In this document: positions 1 through 7,336 of the stretch, one piece after another
Numbering within the stretch: the first letter of the stretch is position 1
How the letters are laid out: every line of letters begins with the position of its first letter
Assembly: GCA_002502215.1 (NCBI GenBank)
Contig: DAPT01000082.1
Location: 1-10,663 of the forward strand
Direction of reading: 5' to 3'
Source of the DNA: Euryarchaeota archaeon UBA124
Lineage (GTDB): Archaea; Thermoplasmatota; Poseidoniia; Poseidoniales; Poseidoniaceae
Length of the DNA: 10,663 nucleotides
The notes under the pieces: generated by a model
What the model was told of the DNA's origin: nothing
Databases searched by the model: none
The model's input: the letters and a program-made list of their open reading frames with translations, nothing else
Position numbers and translations under genes: made by a program

Positions 1-1374
1 GGCGTTTTCGCAAGTGTTGGCATCTTCGCATCTTACGTTTCTGTAATGCCGAAACAAATTGAATCGCTTGGGTTCAGCGCTAACTATCTGGACCCATCAA
101 CAGGTGTGCTTCACCAGTCGCAATGGACCGATGAAATTCTGCCAGGGCGTTTAGCGTTCATCGAGTTGCCGGAATCTGGGACGGAAGTCGCTGCAGATTC
201 GTACCTCGAATTCAATCCACTTTTCATGGATGCATATGAAAACATCATTCCCTACGTAGCTGTTAATTGGACCGTTGCTGGTCAAGATCGCACCCTCGAA
301 ATCCGCATGGCTGATGGTAAATGGTACCCAACAGAAATCGGTGAACACGAAATCCGTGCAAACGCTGATGGTGTTTTTGCAGCTGTACGAATAAACGTCG
401 TTCCCGGTACAGGAACCTCACTTATGACAGACGGTGATGAGGGATTGGTCATCGAAGCCGGTGTTCCGTCCGACCTGTTTGTTGAATTGGTCGATGTTCA
501 CGGGAACACAGCCCCTGCAGAGAGCGTGGAATTGAGATCAGGGGATTTCGTTCTTTTCGATGCTTCATCAAGCGGGCGCGGATTCTGGCAACTCACCGGC
601 ATCACAAGCGGAACCTACGAACTTGAACTGGCTCAAGGAGATGCGGAACACACGCTGCCATTAACCATCGTCCCCGGGCAACCTGTGAGGGTCATTACGG
701 GCATGGCCAACGAGACGAGAAGTCAAGGTGAAGTCACCTTAATTACCGTGCATGCTGAAGACTCGCAAGGTAATCGGGTTGAGGTGAACCCCGAACGAAC
801 CAGCCTATCCTGTACGTCAGGAAAAGCAACGCACGTTAAGTCCGATACGTGGGAAGTTGAACTCGAGGAAGCAGGCTCGGATCGGTCCTGCACTGTTACA
901 TGGAACGGGTTGATCTCTCAAAAATTCTTTGACGTTGAATCCGTACTCCTTAGTGGAGCGCTCGGTTCGACAAATACCGCCGTTTCGATTATCATCGGTT
1001 TGCTGTTGATGATTTTCATTGTTCTGGTCGTCCTGATACGCCGACGCAATCAAAAAGGCGATGAAGACGATTGGGACGAAGAGGAATTCTACGAAGTGTC
1101 AGAAGATGATGAGGAGCAACTCACAGACCTTCCTGAAACCGTCACCGAGGAACCACCCTCGACAACTGTTCAGTCTCTGCCAGGCCAAACATACACCGAG
1201 CCTGAACTTGCTTCGGATTTACGCCAACAATTGGCAACCAAGGCTGGACAAGTCGGCGTGATGCAAGCGGCTCCAGGAACGAACCAAGGTGAGACTGGCT
1301 GGTACGTTGATGCAACCACGGAATTGCAGTACTGGAATGTTGGTAGCGATGGTTCTTGGACTCGAGCTCAGTGA
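1..1374 (+). CDS. Membrane-anchored surface protein with Ig-like domains (5' end outside window)
   Basis: The frame is open from the first base, so the true start lies upstream. The first in-window ATG (46) is preceded by a hydrophobic in-frame stretch, GVFASVGIFASYVSV, probably the end of a signal peptide or N-terminal membrane segment. In-window residues are numbered from base 1 (457 aa). Residues about 30-318 look like successive beta-sandwich, bacterial Ig-like units, with VELVDVHGN and VHAEDSQGN turns typical of such folds and a Cys pair (C271, C297) that could form a disulfide. A membrane helix follows (A327-I346), stopped by RRR, then a strongly Asp/Glu-rich stretch (about 353-395). 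The C-terminus is a Trp/Tyr-rich module, GWYVDATTELQYW (433-445), ending NVGSDGSWTRAQ. The predicted layout is an outside adhesin- or S-layer-like region with a cytoplasmic acidic tail. No enzymatic motif is seen. It is coupled to the next gene by a 1-nt overlap. Function is unknown; surface location is well supported. Confidence 0.8.
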   Translation, partial: GVFASVGIFASYVSVMPKQIESLGFSANYLDPSTGVLHQSQWTDEILPGRLAFIELPESGTEVAADSYLEFNPLFMDAYENIIPYVAVNWTVAGQDRTLEIRMADGKWYPTEIGEHEIRANADGVFAAVRINVVPGTGTSLMTDGDEGLVIEAGVPSDLFVELVDVHGNTAPAESVELRSGDFVLFDASSSGRGFWQLTGITSGTYELELAQGDAEHTLPLTIVPGQPVRVITGMANETRSQGEVTLITVHAEDSQGNRVEVNPERTSLSCTSGKATHVKSDTWEVELEEAGSDRSCTVTWNGLISQKFFDVESVLLSGALGSTNTAVSIIIGLLLMIFIVLVVLIRRRNQKGDEDDWDEEEFYEVSEDDEEQLTDLPETVTEEPPSTTVQSLPGQTYTEPELASDLRQQLATKAGQVGVMQAAPGTNQGETGWYVDATTELQYWNVGSDGSWTRAQ

Positions 1375-3365
1375 TGGTCAGTGATGCTATGGGCGTTGAA
1401 GAACATCGTAATTGGGGCGATGTTGATTATACCAAGCTCCTGAATGGACAAGCCTTTCCACCGAATTTTATGTGGGGCGTTGCAACTGCATCGCATCAGA
1501 TAGAGGGCGGTAACACAAATAATTGGACTCGGTTTGAACCTACTTCGAAAAGCGGGCAATCCAGTGGTATTGCTTGCGATCACTGGAACCGAAAGGAGCA
1601 GGACCTTGAACTCATTCAAAATCTGAATGTAACGCATTACCGATTTTCTTTGGAATGGAGTCGGATCGAACCAACAATGGGTGAATGGGACGAGGATGCG
1701 ATTGCTTGGTACAGTGATCTCGTCGATCGTCTCCTTGAGCGTGGAATTCAACCGATGGTGACACTTCATCATTTCACGAATCCACTCTGGTGGGAAGATT
1801 TGGGTGCCTTTGAAGAGGAATCCAACATCATTTATTGGATTCGATTCTCCTCCAAAATGTTTGAAGTTTTGAGTGATCGAGTAGAATGGTGGTGTACCAT
1901 AAACGAACCAGCGGTGTACGCCTCGATGGGATACATCCTCGGAGAATTTCCACCCGGGGAGCGATCGTTCAAGAAAACACGTCGTGTTTCTCTTAATTTG
2001 ATGCGGGCCCATGCCAAATGCTATCGGACACTGAAATCCATGGCCAATGGTTCGACTACGAAGATTGGGCTTGTCAAAAACATCAACATCTTCGACCCAT
2101 ATCGGCGTTGGAATCCTTTGCACCGATTCCAAGCAAATCTTTTGGATGGAATGTTCAATCGATGCTGGATAGATGGGCTGAAAACCGGTCGGTTTAAACC
2201 ACCTTCAGCACTTCGTAGTGTTTCGATTGAAGGATTGAAGGGGAGCAGTGACTTCATTGGTGTAAACTACTACACTCATCTCCTTGCCACACCGTTCATG
2301 CCAACAAAAGTTGAGATCGATCCACTGATTCGTCCGTGGGAGGAGCGTACTGATTTCCGATATCCAATGTATGCAGAGGGATTGAAGCGTGCCTTTGAGA
2401 TGGTTGCTTCACTTCATCTCCCGATGATTGTCACGGAGAACGGTGTGGCAGATGACGACGATGATATGCGTCCTGAACACGTGCGTAGACATCTACAGAT
2501 TACATCAGAAGCAATCGCTGATGGCCACGATATTCTCGGATTCTATCATTGGAGCCTTATGGACAATTTCGAATGGGCAGAAGGTTATGAGCAATGTTTT
2601 GGTCTGTACCATGTTGATTTTGAAACTCAAAAACGTACCCTTCGCGAAAGTGGTGCATTGTATGCTTCCATTGCAAAATCGCACCGTATGCCGCAAGTGG
2701 TCATTCTTGCCGGAGGTTTGGGGACCCGACTTGGTGAGAAAACCCAACATCAACCAAAATCCCTTATCGAGGTCGGCGGAAAACCAATCTTGTCTCATAT
2801 TCTTGATTGGGTCAAATCTCAAGGATGCAATCGTGCACTTGTCCTGACTGGCCACCATGGGGAACAATTTGCGGGATTCGCCCATCCTGGAATCGAGTTG
2901 ACGTTTGTCCAAGAACCTGAACAATTGGGGACTGGTGGAGCATTATGGAACGCAAGAGAATCCCTTGAGGATGAATTCGTGTTGCTCTGGGGCGATGATT
3001 ACCATCCAATCGATTATTCCTCACTTGTCAAATACCACAGAGAGAGATCATCCCCACTTACGATGACCGTCACCACAGAGCATGAATGCATGAATCTTCA
3101 TCATGAGAACGGTCGACTGGTTCAGTATTCGAAGCAGCAAGATCCGCCATCGACGTTTAATGGATATGAGGCAGGAACATCCATTGTAAGCAAATCGGTT
3201 GTCCTCAAACATGGCAAAGATGGGCCGTGGTCTTGGGAGAACACGATTTATTCGGCAATGGCAAATGAAATTCATGTTCACTTGGATTCAACAAAATTCT
3301 GGGACATGGGGACGCCAGAGCGTCTTGAAAAATTAAATCGATTCTTCAATGAATCCAGCCTTTGA
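1374..3365 (+). CDS. GH1 beta-glycosidase fused to sugar-1-phosphate nucleotidylyltransferase
   Basis: A single 663-aa frame holds two complete enzymes. Residues about 25-436 are a GH1 retaining beta-glycosidase: FMWGVATASHQIEGG at the N-terminus, acid/base E178 in TINEP, nucleophile E355 in VTENG, and the sugar-binding WSLMDNFEWAEGY segment. Residues 439-663 are an NTP-transferase domain: LAGGLGTRL with PKSL (K462), metal-site GDD (D541/D542), and FWDMGTPERLEKL (D644) at the end, resembling HddC/GDP- or UDP-sugar pyrophosphorylases that act on sugar-1-phosphates. GH1 ends and the transferase begins at M439 with no linker. No signal peptide is seen, so it is probably cytoplasmic. ATG 1374 is chosen because its A is the last base of the upstream TGA, implying coupling; TTG 1356, GTG 1371 and ATG 1389 are alternatives. 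The glycone is not readable, but the convergent galactokinase suggests galactosides. Domain calls are secure; the pathway is inferred. Confidence 0.9.
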   Translation: MVSDAMGVEEHRNWGDVDYTKLLNGQAFPPNFMWGVATASHQIEGGNTNNWTRFEPTSKSGQSSGIACDHWNRKEQDLELIQNLNVTHYRFSLEWSRIEPTMGEWDEDAIAWYSDLVDRLLERGIQPMVTLHHFTNPLWWEDLGAFEEESNIIYWIRFSSKMFEVLSDRVEWWCTINEPAVYASMGYILGEFPPGERSFKKTRRVSLNLMRAHAKCYRTLKSMANGSTTKIGLVKNINIFDPYRRWNPLHRFQANLLDGMFNRCWIDGLKTGRFKPPSALRSVSIEGLKGSSDFIGVNYYTHLLATPFMPTKVEIDPLIRPWEERTDFRYPMYAEGLKRAFEMVASLHLPMIVTENGVADDDDDMRPEHVRRHLQITSEAIADGHDILGFYHWSLMDNFEWAEGYEQCFGLYHVDFETQKRTLRESGALYASIAKSHRMPQVVILAGGLGTRLGEKTQHQPKSLIEVGGKPILSHILDWVKSQGCNRALVLTGHHGEQFAGFAHPGIELTFVQEPEQLGTGGALWNARESLEDEFVLLWGDDYHPIDYSSLVKYHRERSSPLTMTVTTEHECMNLHHENGRLVQYSKQQDPPSTFNGYEAGTSIVSKSVVLKHGKDGPWSWENTIYSAMANEIHVHLDSTKFWDMGTPERLEKLNRFFNESSL

Positions 3366-4166
3366 AGGGACGAGAAGTGGAAGATGCGGCAGGACGCCAT
3401 CATCCTCAACAAGCACCAGAATCATTCCACCGAAGCCACCCCCCATCATCCGAGCACCTAAGACGCCTTTTTTGGATTGGAGCGATTTTACAATCGAATC
3501 AACCTCAGGCGTGCTTACACCGATCATCCTCAGTGATTCATGCGTCTGATTCAACAATCCACCAAGTTGTTCGTTTGTAGAATTGAGTGCTTGATGAACT
3601 CGAGCGTTCTCTTCTCTCACGTGCAATTTGTTGTTCATTTCACCCGTGGTCTGCCGGTAATCCTCCGAGTTGAGAGTTCGCTGAATTCCTGAATCGACAA
3701 GCTTGAATTTCCATGAGTTTGGGTAGGGGATGGTTGATGTTTCTAGATTGGTAAAATCGATGAGCGTACAGCATTCCTCCATTGCGTGCATCATCGTCAT
3801 TTGGTCGAGTAAACCACAGGGTGTTCCAAGAACCACGTGCTCAAGTCGCTGTGCCTCTTTGCATGCCTCTTGCCTGTCCAACGAATCACCATGAACGCAC
3901 AACACGATACTCAAACACAATGCTGCGGAGGACGACATACCTTTGCCAATGGGGATGTTGCTTGAAACGTTCAGTCGTGCAGGAGGTCCACCTGCCTCGC
4001 TCCACAACGCAACGACGGTTTCCTCTCCAAAAACGCCAGATTCAATGAATTCAGCCTCGAGAATCAACCGATGTTGCGATGCAAAGGCCAAGGAACAACC
4101 TCCTGCGTAATCTGTATGCTCTCCAAGAATGTTGATTCGACCAGGGATGGATGCACGGCGAATCAT
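3333..4166 (-). CDS. Galactokinase-type GHMP kinase, short form
   Basis: Predicted to phosphorylate galactose at C1 with ATP. The 277-aa protein has all three GHMP landmarks. The galactokinase signature GRINILGEHTDY lies at 9-20, with sugar-contact residues E16, H17 and D19. The phosphate-binding loop NIPIGKGMSSSAAL spans 70-83. CGLLDQM follows at 117-123, with D121 as the likely catalytic base, and GARMMGGGFGG lies at about 237-247. GEHTDY favours galactokinase over the heptose-phosphate kinase HddA. It is about 70-110 aa shorter than typical GalK: the usual N-terminal lead before the signature is nearly absent and the C-terminal region is compact. The start ATG overlaps the stop of the upstream nuclease gene (ATGA), and a GAGG lies 10 nt upstream. 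Its 3' end overlaps the convergent GH1-nucleotidylyltransferase gene by 33 bp. Other sugars (galactosamine, arabinose) remain possible. Confidence 0.85.
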   Translation of the reverse strand: MIRRASIPGRINILGEHTDYAGGCSLAFASQHRLILEAEFIESGVFGEETVVALWSEAGGPPARLNVSSNIPIGKGMSSSAALCLSIVLCVHGDSLDRQEACKEAQRLEHVVLGTPCGLLDQMTMMHAMEECCTLIDFTNLETSTIPYPNSWKFKLVDSGIQRTLNSEDYRQTTGEMNNKLHVREENARVHQALNSTNEQLGGLLNQTHESLRMIGVSTPEVDSIVKSLQSKKGVLGARMMGGGFGGMILVLVEDDGVLPHLPLLVPSKAGFIEESI

Positions 4167-5134
4167 TCTGGCACATCCTCACGGATGTCCAGATCAAACC
4201 AAACCGGGTAATGGTCGGAAATTTCGGAACTACTCATGTCTCGGTCAACGCCCCATTTACCGAAAAAGCGGCCATCAACGTAGCTTGTCAATACGATTCG
4301 ATCGTAAGCACAGTGCGTATTTTCTGAATATGTTGTGTCTGCTGAATCGGGCACAACCCAGAGATATTCAGGACTCCTGATGTCAAGTTGATTCAAATCG
4401 TACGTCGAAGCATAGCCGCAATCTGCATTGAAATCTCCCAGCAAAATGATGTCTGATTCTGTAGAATTTGTTTTGTAGGTCTCGACAACATTGTGAAGGG
4501 AAGCAGTTTCGTTGACGGCTTGGGCTGGTTTTGTATGAACCGTGATAAGGGTAATATTCTCGATGTTCGTTCCGTTCTTGGACAATAAATTGAACGATGC
4601 GATGAAGGGTTCACGTTGGAATTCATCAAGTTCTGAATCGTTGTGCAACCATGATTCTTCGAATGTAAATCGTGAGGTGCGATAGTAGAACGCATACTGC
4701 TCTTGACCAGCTTCATCGTCCTCTTGCTGCCCAGATCGGTCACTAAGGACCATTGCGTATGTCTCGTTCGTCTCAGCATTAATTGCATCCAAGAAATCGT
4801 AAGGAACGGTCTGATCCATGTCTTTAATCTCTTGAACGACAACCATATCGTAACGCAATGTGATGTTAACAAGCTCGGATACAACATCCGGTTTCCCCAT
4901 CTTTGTTTCACCGAAGATTTTGATGTTAAACGTTGCAATTCGAGCAACATCTTCACGATTCCGGGATTCGGACCGCGCTTCCGCATCCTCCGCCTCATCG
5001 GAGTCGACATCGACATAGATTGTCTTCCAGAGAGGACTTTCGTCTTGATGGACAAGGAGTTGAATGGTCATCGGAAAGAGAATCAACAAAGCAACGAGCA
5101 TAACTCCTTGCAAAGCGTTATCTTGCCGTGCCAT
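4163..5134 (-). CDS. DNase I-like endonuclease, N-terminally membrane-anchored
   Basis: A 323-aa member of the endonuclease/exonuclease/phosphatase (DNase I) fold. Residues about 8-28 form a hydrophobic signal-anchor or signal peptide, followed by an acidic spacer (42-62). Catalytic residues can be aligned to DNase I from memory: N70 in TFNIKIFG, E102 in VVQEIKD, E145 in GQEQYAF, H200 in TVHTKP, D234 and N236 in LLGDFNADCGY, D278 in CAYDRIV, and D307/H308 in ISDHYPV. C239 and C275 sit where vertebrate DNase I has its essential structural disulfide, which favours true DNase I-like nucleases over sphingomyelinase or inositol-phosphatase relatives. Seven N-x-S/T sequons fit an exported, glycosylated archaeal protein. 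A role in digesting extracellular DNA for nucleotides or phosphate is likely. It leads a two-gene minus-strand unit with galactokinase. A GGGGAG lies 13 nt upstream of the ATG, farther than usual. Confidence 0.87.
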   Translation of the reverse strand: MARQDNALQGVMLVALLILFPMTIQLLVHQDESPLWKTIYVDVDSDEAEDAEARSESRNREDVARIATFNIKIFGETKMGKPDVVSELVNITLRYDMVVVQEIKDMDQTVPYDFLDAINAETNETYAMVLSDRSGQQEDDEAGQEQYAFYYRTSRFTFEESWLHNDSELDEFQREPFIASFNLLSKNGTNIENITLITVHTKPAQAVNETASLHNVVETYKTNSTESDIILLGDFNADCGYASTYDLNQLDIRSPEYLWVVPDSADTTYSENTHCAYDRIVLTSYVDGRFFGKWGVDRDMSSSEISDHYPVWFDLDIREDVPE

Positions 5135-5222
5135 GGGTTTGCATTGGCTCCCCTGTTATGAATCATCAAGGTTCATTCAAGTTCAAGCATAGGTTCTTGA
5201 CGCGAATCCATTTGGTTACGAC
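5135..5222. promoter_or_regulatory. Divergent intergenic region between nuclease and TPR genes
   Basis: This 88-bp gap must hold the promoters of both the minus-strand nuclease-galactokinase unit and the plus-strand TPR gene, because the two genes point away from each other. I see no clear TATA box on either strand. The only internal structure I noticed is GTTC at 5171, 5181 and 5193 (in AAGGTTC, CAAGTTC and TAGGTTC contexts), spaced 10 and 12 bp, which could be a weak repeated binding site or chance. Confidence 0.4.
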
Positions 5223-6053
5223 ATGGCTGAAGAGGTCTCTCCTGAAAAGGCGAAAGAAATAATCGAGATGTTGACCGGCGGTGGCTCAATCGATTCGATA
5301 AACACCTCGTTGGCTTTAGGGATTTTACCGTTGGTTGAATCGATTGGCGACCACGATCTTATTGAGCGCCTAGTAGAGCATGCGCAAAAGGTTGCAGTAG
5401 ATGATATTGAGAAGGGTTGGTCTCGATTTGAACACCTCAAGCGCAATGCAGGATCCATCGATGAAATTGCAGAACTCGCTTTCCATGCAGAATCTCTGGA
5501 GAAGGGTGAGCCGCTCGCAGCAGCAGTCCTGCATCATCACGCCTTGATGCTTCTTTCCATCGAAGACACTGAATCAGCCCAGACATCGGTCCGACGTTCA
5601 TTGACGTTGAGAGAATCCATTGGAGACAAAGAAGGCACAGTTTACGGTCTGGCCGTACTTTCTCGTTGTGCTCGAATGAATCAGGATTGGGATTCCGCAA
5701 TCGTTCATGATACGCGTCGCCTTGAGATGGCAATGGGTATGAAGAACGACGTTCTTCACATGGAGGCTCTTGCAGACGTTGGACACGCTCAGGCAAGTCT
5801 GGGAGAACTTGCAACAGCATCAGAAATGTATCAAGAAAGTCTGGACCTCGCAAAGCGTCTTGAACATCCTGCAGGTGTTCTTGTAGCAAGTTGGGGGCTT
5901 GCAGATCTTGCTGAAATCGAAACCCGCTATGACGATGCACTACTCGTTCTTTCGGATGCAATGCATCTATTCATGCAATTGGGAATCCCTGCACCGGATT
6001 TACTGAAAAAACGACTTCATGCTTTAACCTCCCTTGATGGAGAGGTCAAGTAA
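5223..6053 (+). CDS. TPR-repeat protein
   Basis: A 276-aa soluble, mostly helical protein with no signal peptide or membrane helix. Residues about 98-251 show roughly four tetratricopeptide units with a 40-residue period. Each has the small/hydrophobic pattern of paired helices, for example A98-R130 ending in LTLRESIGDKEG, T138-M171, L178-A210 with MYQESLDLAKRLEHPAG, and V218-L253. The long spacing resembles the TPR_12-type repeats of scaffolding and regulatory proteins. The N-terminal 90 residues are helical but not recognisably TPR. No catalytic motif is present, so it is probably a protein-protein adaptor; its partner cannot be read. It is the first gene of the rightward block, 51 bp before the monooxygenase, and may or may not share its transcript. 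No Shine-Dalgarno is visible before the ATG. Confidence 0.75.
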   Translation: MAEEVSPEKAKEIIEMLTGGGSIDSINTSLALGILPLVESIGDHDLIERLVEHAQKVAVDDIEKGWSRFEHLKRNAGSIDEIAELAFHAESLEKGEPLAAAVLHHHALMLLSIEDTESAQTSVRRSLTLRESIGDKEGTVYGLAVLSRCARMNQDWDSAIVHDTRRLEMAMGMKNDVLHMEALADVGHAQASLGELATASEMYQESLDLAKRLEHPAGVLVASWGLADLAEIETRYDDALLVLSDAMHLFMQLGIPAPDLLKKRLHALTSLDGEVK

Positions 6054-6093
6054 CCAACGAACGGGTTATGTTCTTTGACGTATTGGGAAAAAA

Positions 6094-6097
6094 GAGG
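6094..6097 (+). promoter_or_regulatory. Shine-Dalgarno GAGG of the monooxygenase gene
   Basis: GAGG lies 7 nt before ATG 6105. It favours this start over the in-frame TTG at 6075, which has no comparable site. Confidence 0.6.
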
Positions 6098-6104
6098 CGA
6101 GTGT

Positions 6105-7334
6105 ATGGAACACGACATTTTCTTTTCCATCAGTCAAACGCCCGACGCCGACGGGCATATTCCCGACGAGTTAACGATGCTGAAAAATTATTTCCAGCAA
6201 TTGGAATGTGCAGATGGTTTAGGCTTTGGAGTGGGTTGGATTGCACAAGCCCATCTTTCCACCGAGACACAAAAATCCAACAGCAAACCGGTTGTACCGC
6301 ACTGGCAAGGGGAGGTTGGCCTTTGCACGGATTTCCCTCAACTCGCAATGGAATCTTTTCGCAGAACGAACAACATTGAAATCGGTAGTGCTGTTGTTTC
6401 CATCCTCGCATCTGGCGGACCAATCGCACAAGCGGAGCGGATAGCCAACACATTGCAACTTCTTTCGGTAAGGGGTGATCCTCGGCGTCTTCACGTAGGT
6501 TTTTCAGCTGGTCGTTTTGAATTCATGGCACGCCCCTATGGCATTGTCCCACGTACTCCTGTAGAAGAGGCAGCATGGCCTGCACTACGAGGACAGATTT
6601 TTCTCGAAGCAAGTGAAATCTTCCTACGGTTGTTGCGCGGAGATGTGGTTTCATCGGATTCGGTTCGCTCAACCACCTTAACTCGTGAGATTTTCAGAAG
6701 CGATGAGGACTGGCAACGGGTGCAAGAGGCGAACGGAAGCTCCGATGATGCGATCAATGTTGAGCGACGGTACACGTTCGAGGATATCCGTATCGTTCCA
6801 AACACCTTTGATCGAAATCAGTTGGTTCTCGTTGCGGGAACGCACGATCCGAAGGCTCAGATTTTTGTCAACTCCTTCTTACCAGTACGAGTGTTTAATC
6901 TATCAATTACGCAACCCGAAGTTATCGAAGCAACACATGAACGAATGCGTGCTTGTTTCCACACAGATGGTGGCTCCTGGAAACGGTCGGACATGCCTCG
7001 GACTAGTTTTGTTTTCGTAAACGATGAATCAGGACTTTCGTCAGAGGAACAACGCGATGCTGCCCACAAAGAAGCAGAAAAAGCGCTTGGTGCATATTGG
7101 AGTGCACTTGAGGGGACCATCGATCCAAACAAGGTTCAGAATGCTGCACAGAATGCACTCATTGGCAACGTTGAGGACGTTGCTCAACAACTTGTACAAC
7201 GCTTTCATCCGGACGATCGGGTCATGGCTTGGTTTGACTTCTTCAACCATGACAGCGACCGTGTATGTCGAAACATGCGTGCATACATGGGAAAGGTCGC
7301 TCCACGCGTTGAAGAACTTCTCAAAGGTGGTTGA
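6105..7334 (+). CDS. Luciferase-like flavin-dependent monooxygenase (LLM family)
   Basis: A 409-aa protein of the bacterial-luciferase-like TIM-barrel superfamily, whose members use reduced FMN or F420. The N-terminus, MEHDIFFSISQTPDADG, is a first barrel strand. The family core at 94-138 runs GSAVVSILASGGPIAQAERI, then LQLLS and RRLHVGFSAGRF, matching the usual pattern of a Pro preceding AE-IA, LS and G-G-GR. The C-terminal part contains ALIGNVEDVAQQLVQRF and MAWFDFFNHD, close to the G-ED/VA--L--F and substrate-side strand seen in LLM oxygenases. It probably inserts oxygen into an organic substrate that cannot be named from sequence, and no flavin reductase is in the window. The start is ATG 6105, with GAGG 7 nt upstream; an in-frame TTG at 6075 is the alternative. 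It is followed by the amidohydrolase after 2 nt, which implies joint expression. Confidence 0.82.
   Translation: MEHDIFFSISQTPDADGHIPDELTMLKNYFQQLECADGLGFGVGWIAQAHLSTETQKSNSKPVVPHWQGEVGLCTDFPQLAMESFRRTNNIEIGSAVVSILASGGPIAQAERIANTLQLLSVRGDPRRLHVGFSAGRFEFMARPYGIVPRTPVEEAAWPALRGQIFLEASEIFLRLLRGDVVSSDSVRSTTLTREIFRSDEDWQRVQEANGSSDDAINVERRYTFEDIRIVPNTFDRNQLVLVAGTHDPKAQIFVNSFLPVRVFNLSITQPEVIEATHERMRACFHTDGGSWKRSDMPRTSFVFVNDESGLSSEEQRDAAHKEAEKALGAYWSALEGTIDPNKVQNAAQNALIGNVEDVAQQLVQRFHPDDRVMAWFDFFNHDSDRVCRNMRAYMGKVAPRVEELLKGG
7325..7329 (+). promoter_or_regulatory. Shine-Dalgarno AGGTG of the asparaginase-like gene
   Basis: AGGTG, part of the canonical GGAGGTG, lies inside the last codons of the monooxygenase gene, 7 nt before ATG 7337. 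It favours ATG 7337 over TTG 7331. Confidence 0.55.
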
Positions 7335-7336
7335 AG

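Noticed and set aside
1368..2132. Long open frame (254 codons) on the minus strand opposite the GH1 domain
   Set aside because: It lies antisense to a GH1 domain with intact catalytic motifs, shows no domain of its own and has a composition typical of a shadow frame.
3333..4166. Interpretation as heptose-7-phosphate kinase HddA paired with an HddC-like transferase
   Set aside because: The GRINILGEHTDY and CGLLDQM motifs are galactokinase features and not those of HddA, so this remains only a weak alternative.
5437..5961. Open frame of 174 codons on the minus strand opposite the TPR gene
   Set aside because: The plus-strand frame has regular TPR periodicity; the antisense translation has no recognisable pattern.
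6051..6068. Short inverted repeat TAACC-N8-GGTTA at the TPR stop, considered as a terminator or attenuator
   Set aside because: Only 5 bp of A/T-containing stem, an 8-nt loop and no following T-run; too weak to call.
6075..6104. TTG at 6075 as start of the monooxygenase
   Set aside because: It has no Shine-Dalgarno, and the protein family begins at the strand after ATG 6105, which has GAGG at good spacing.
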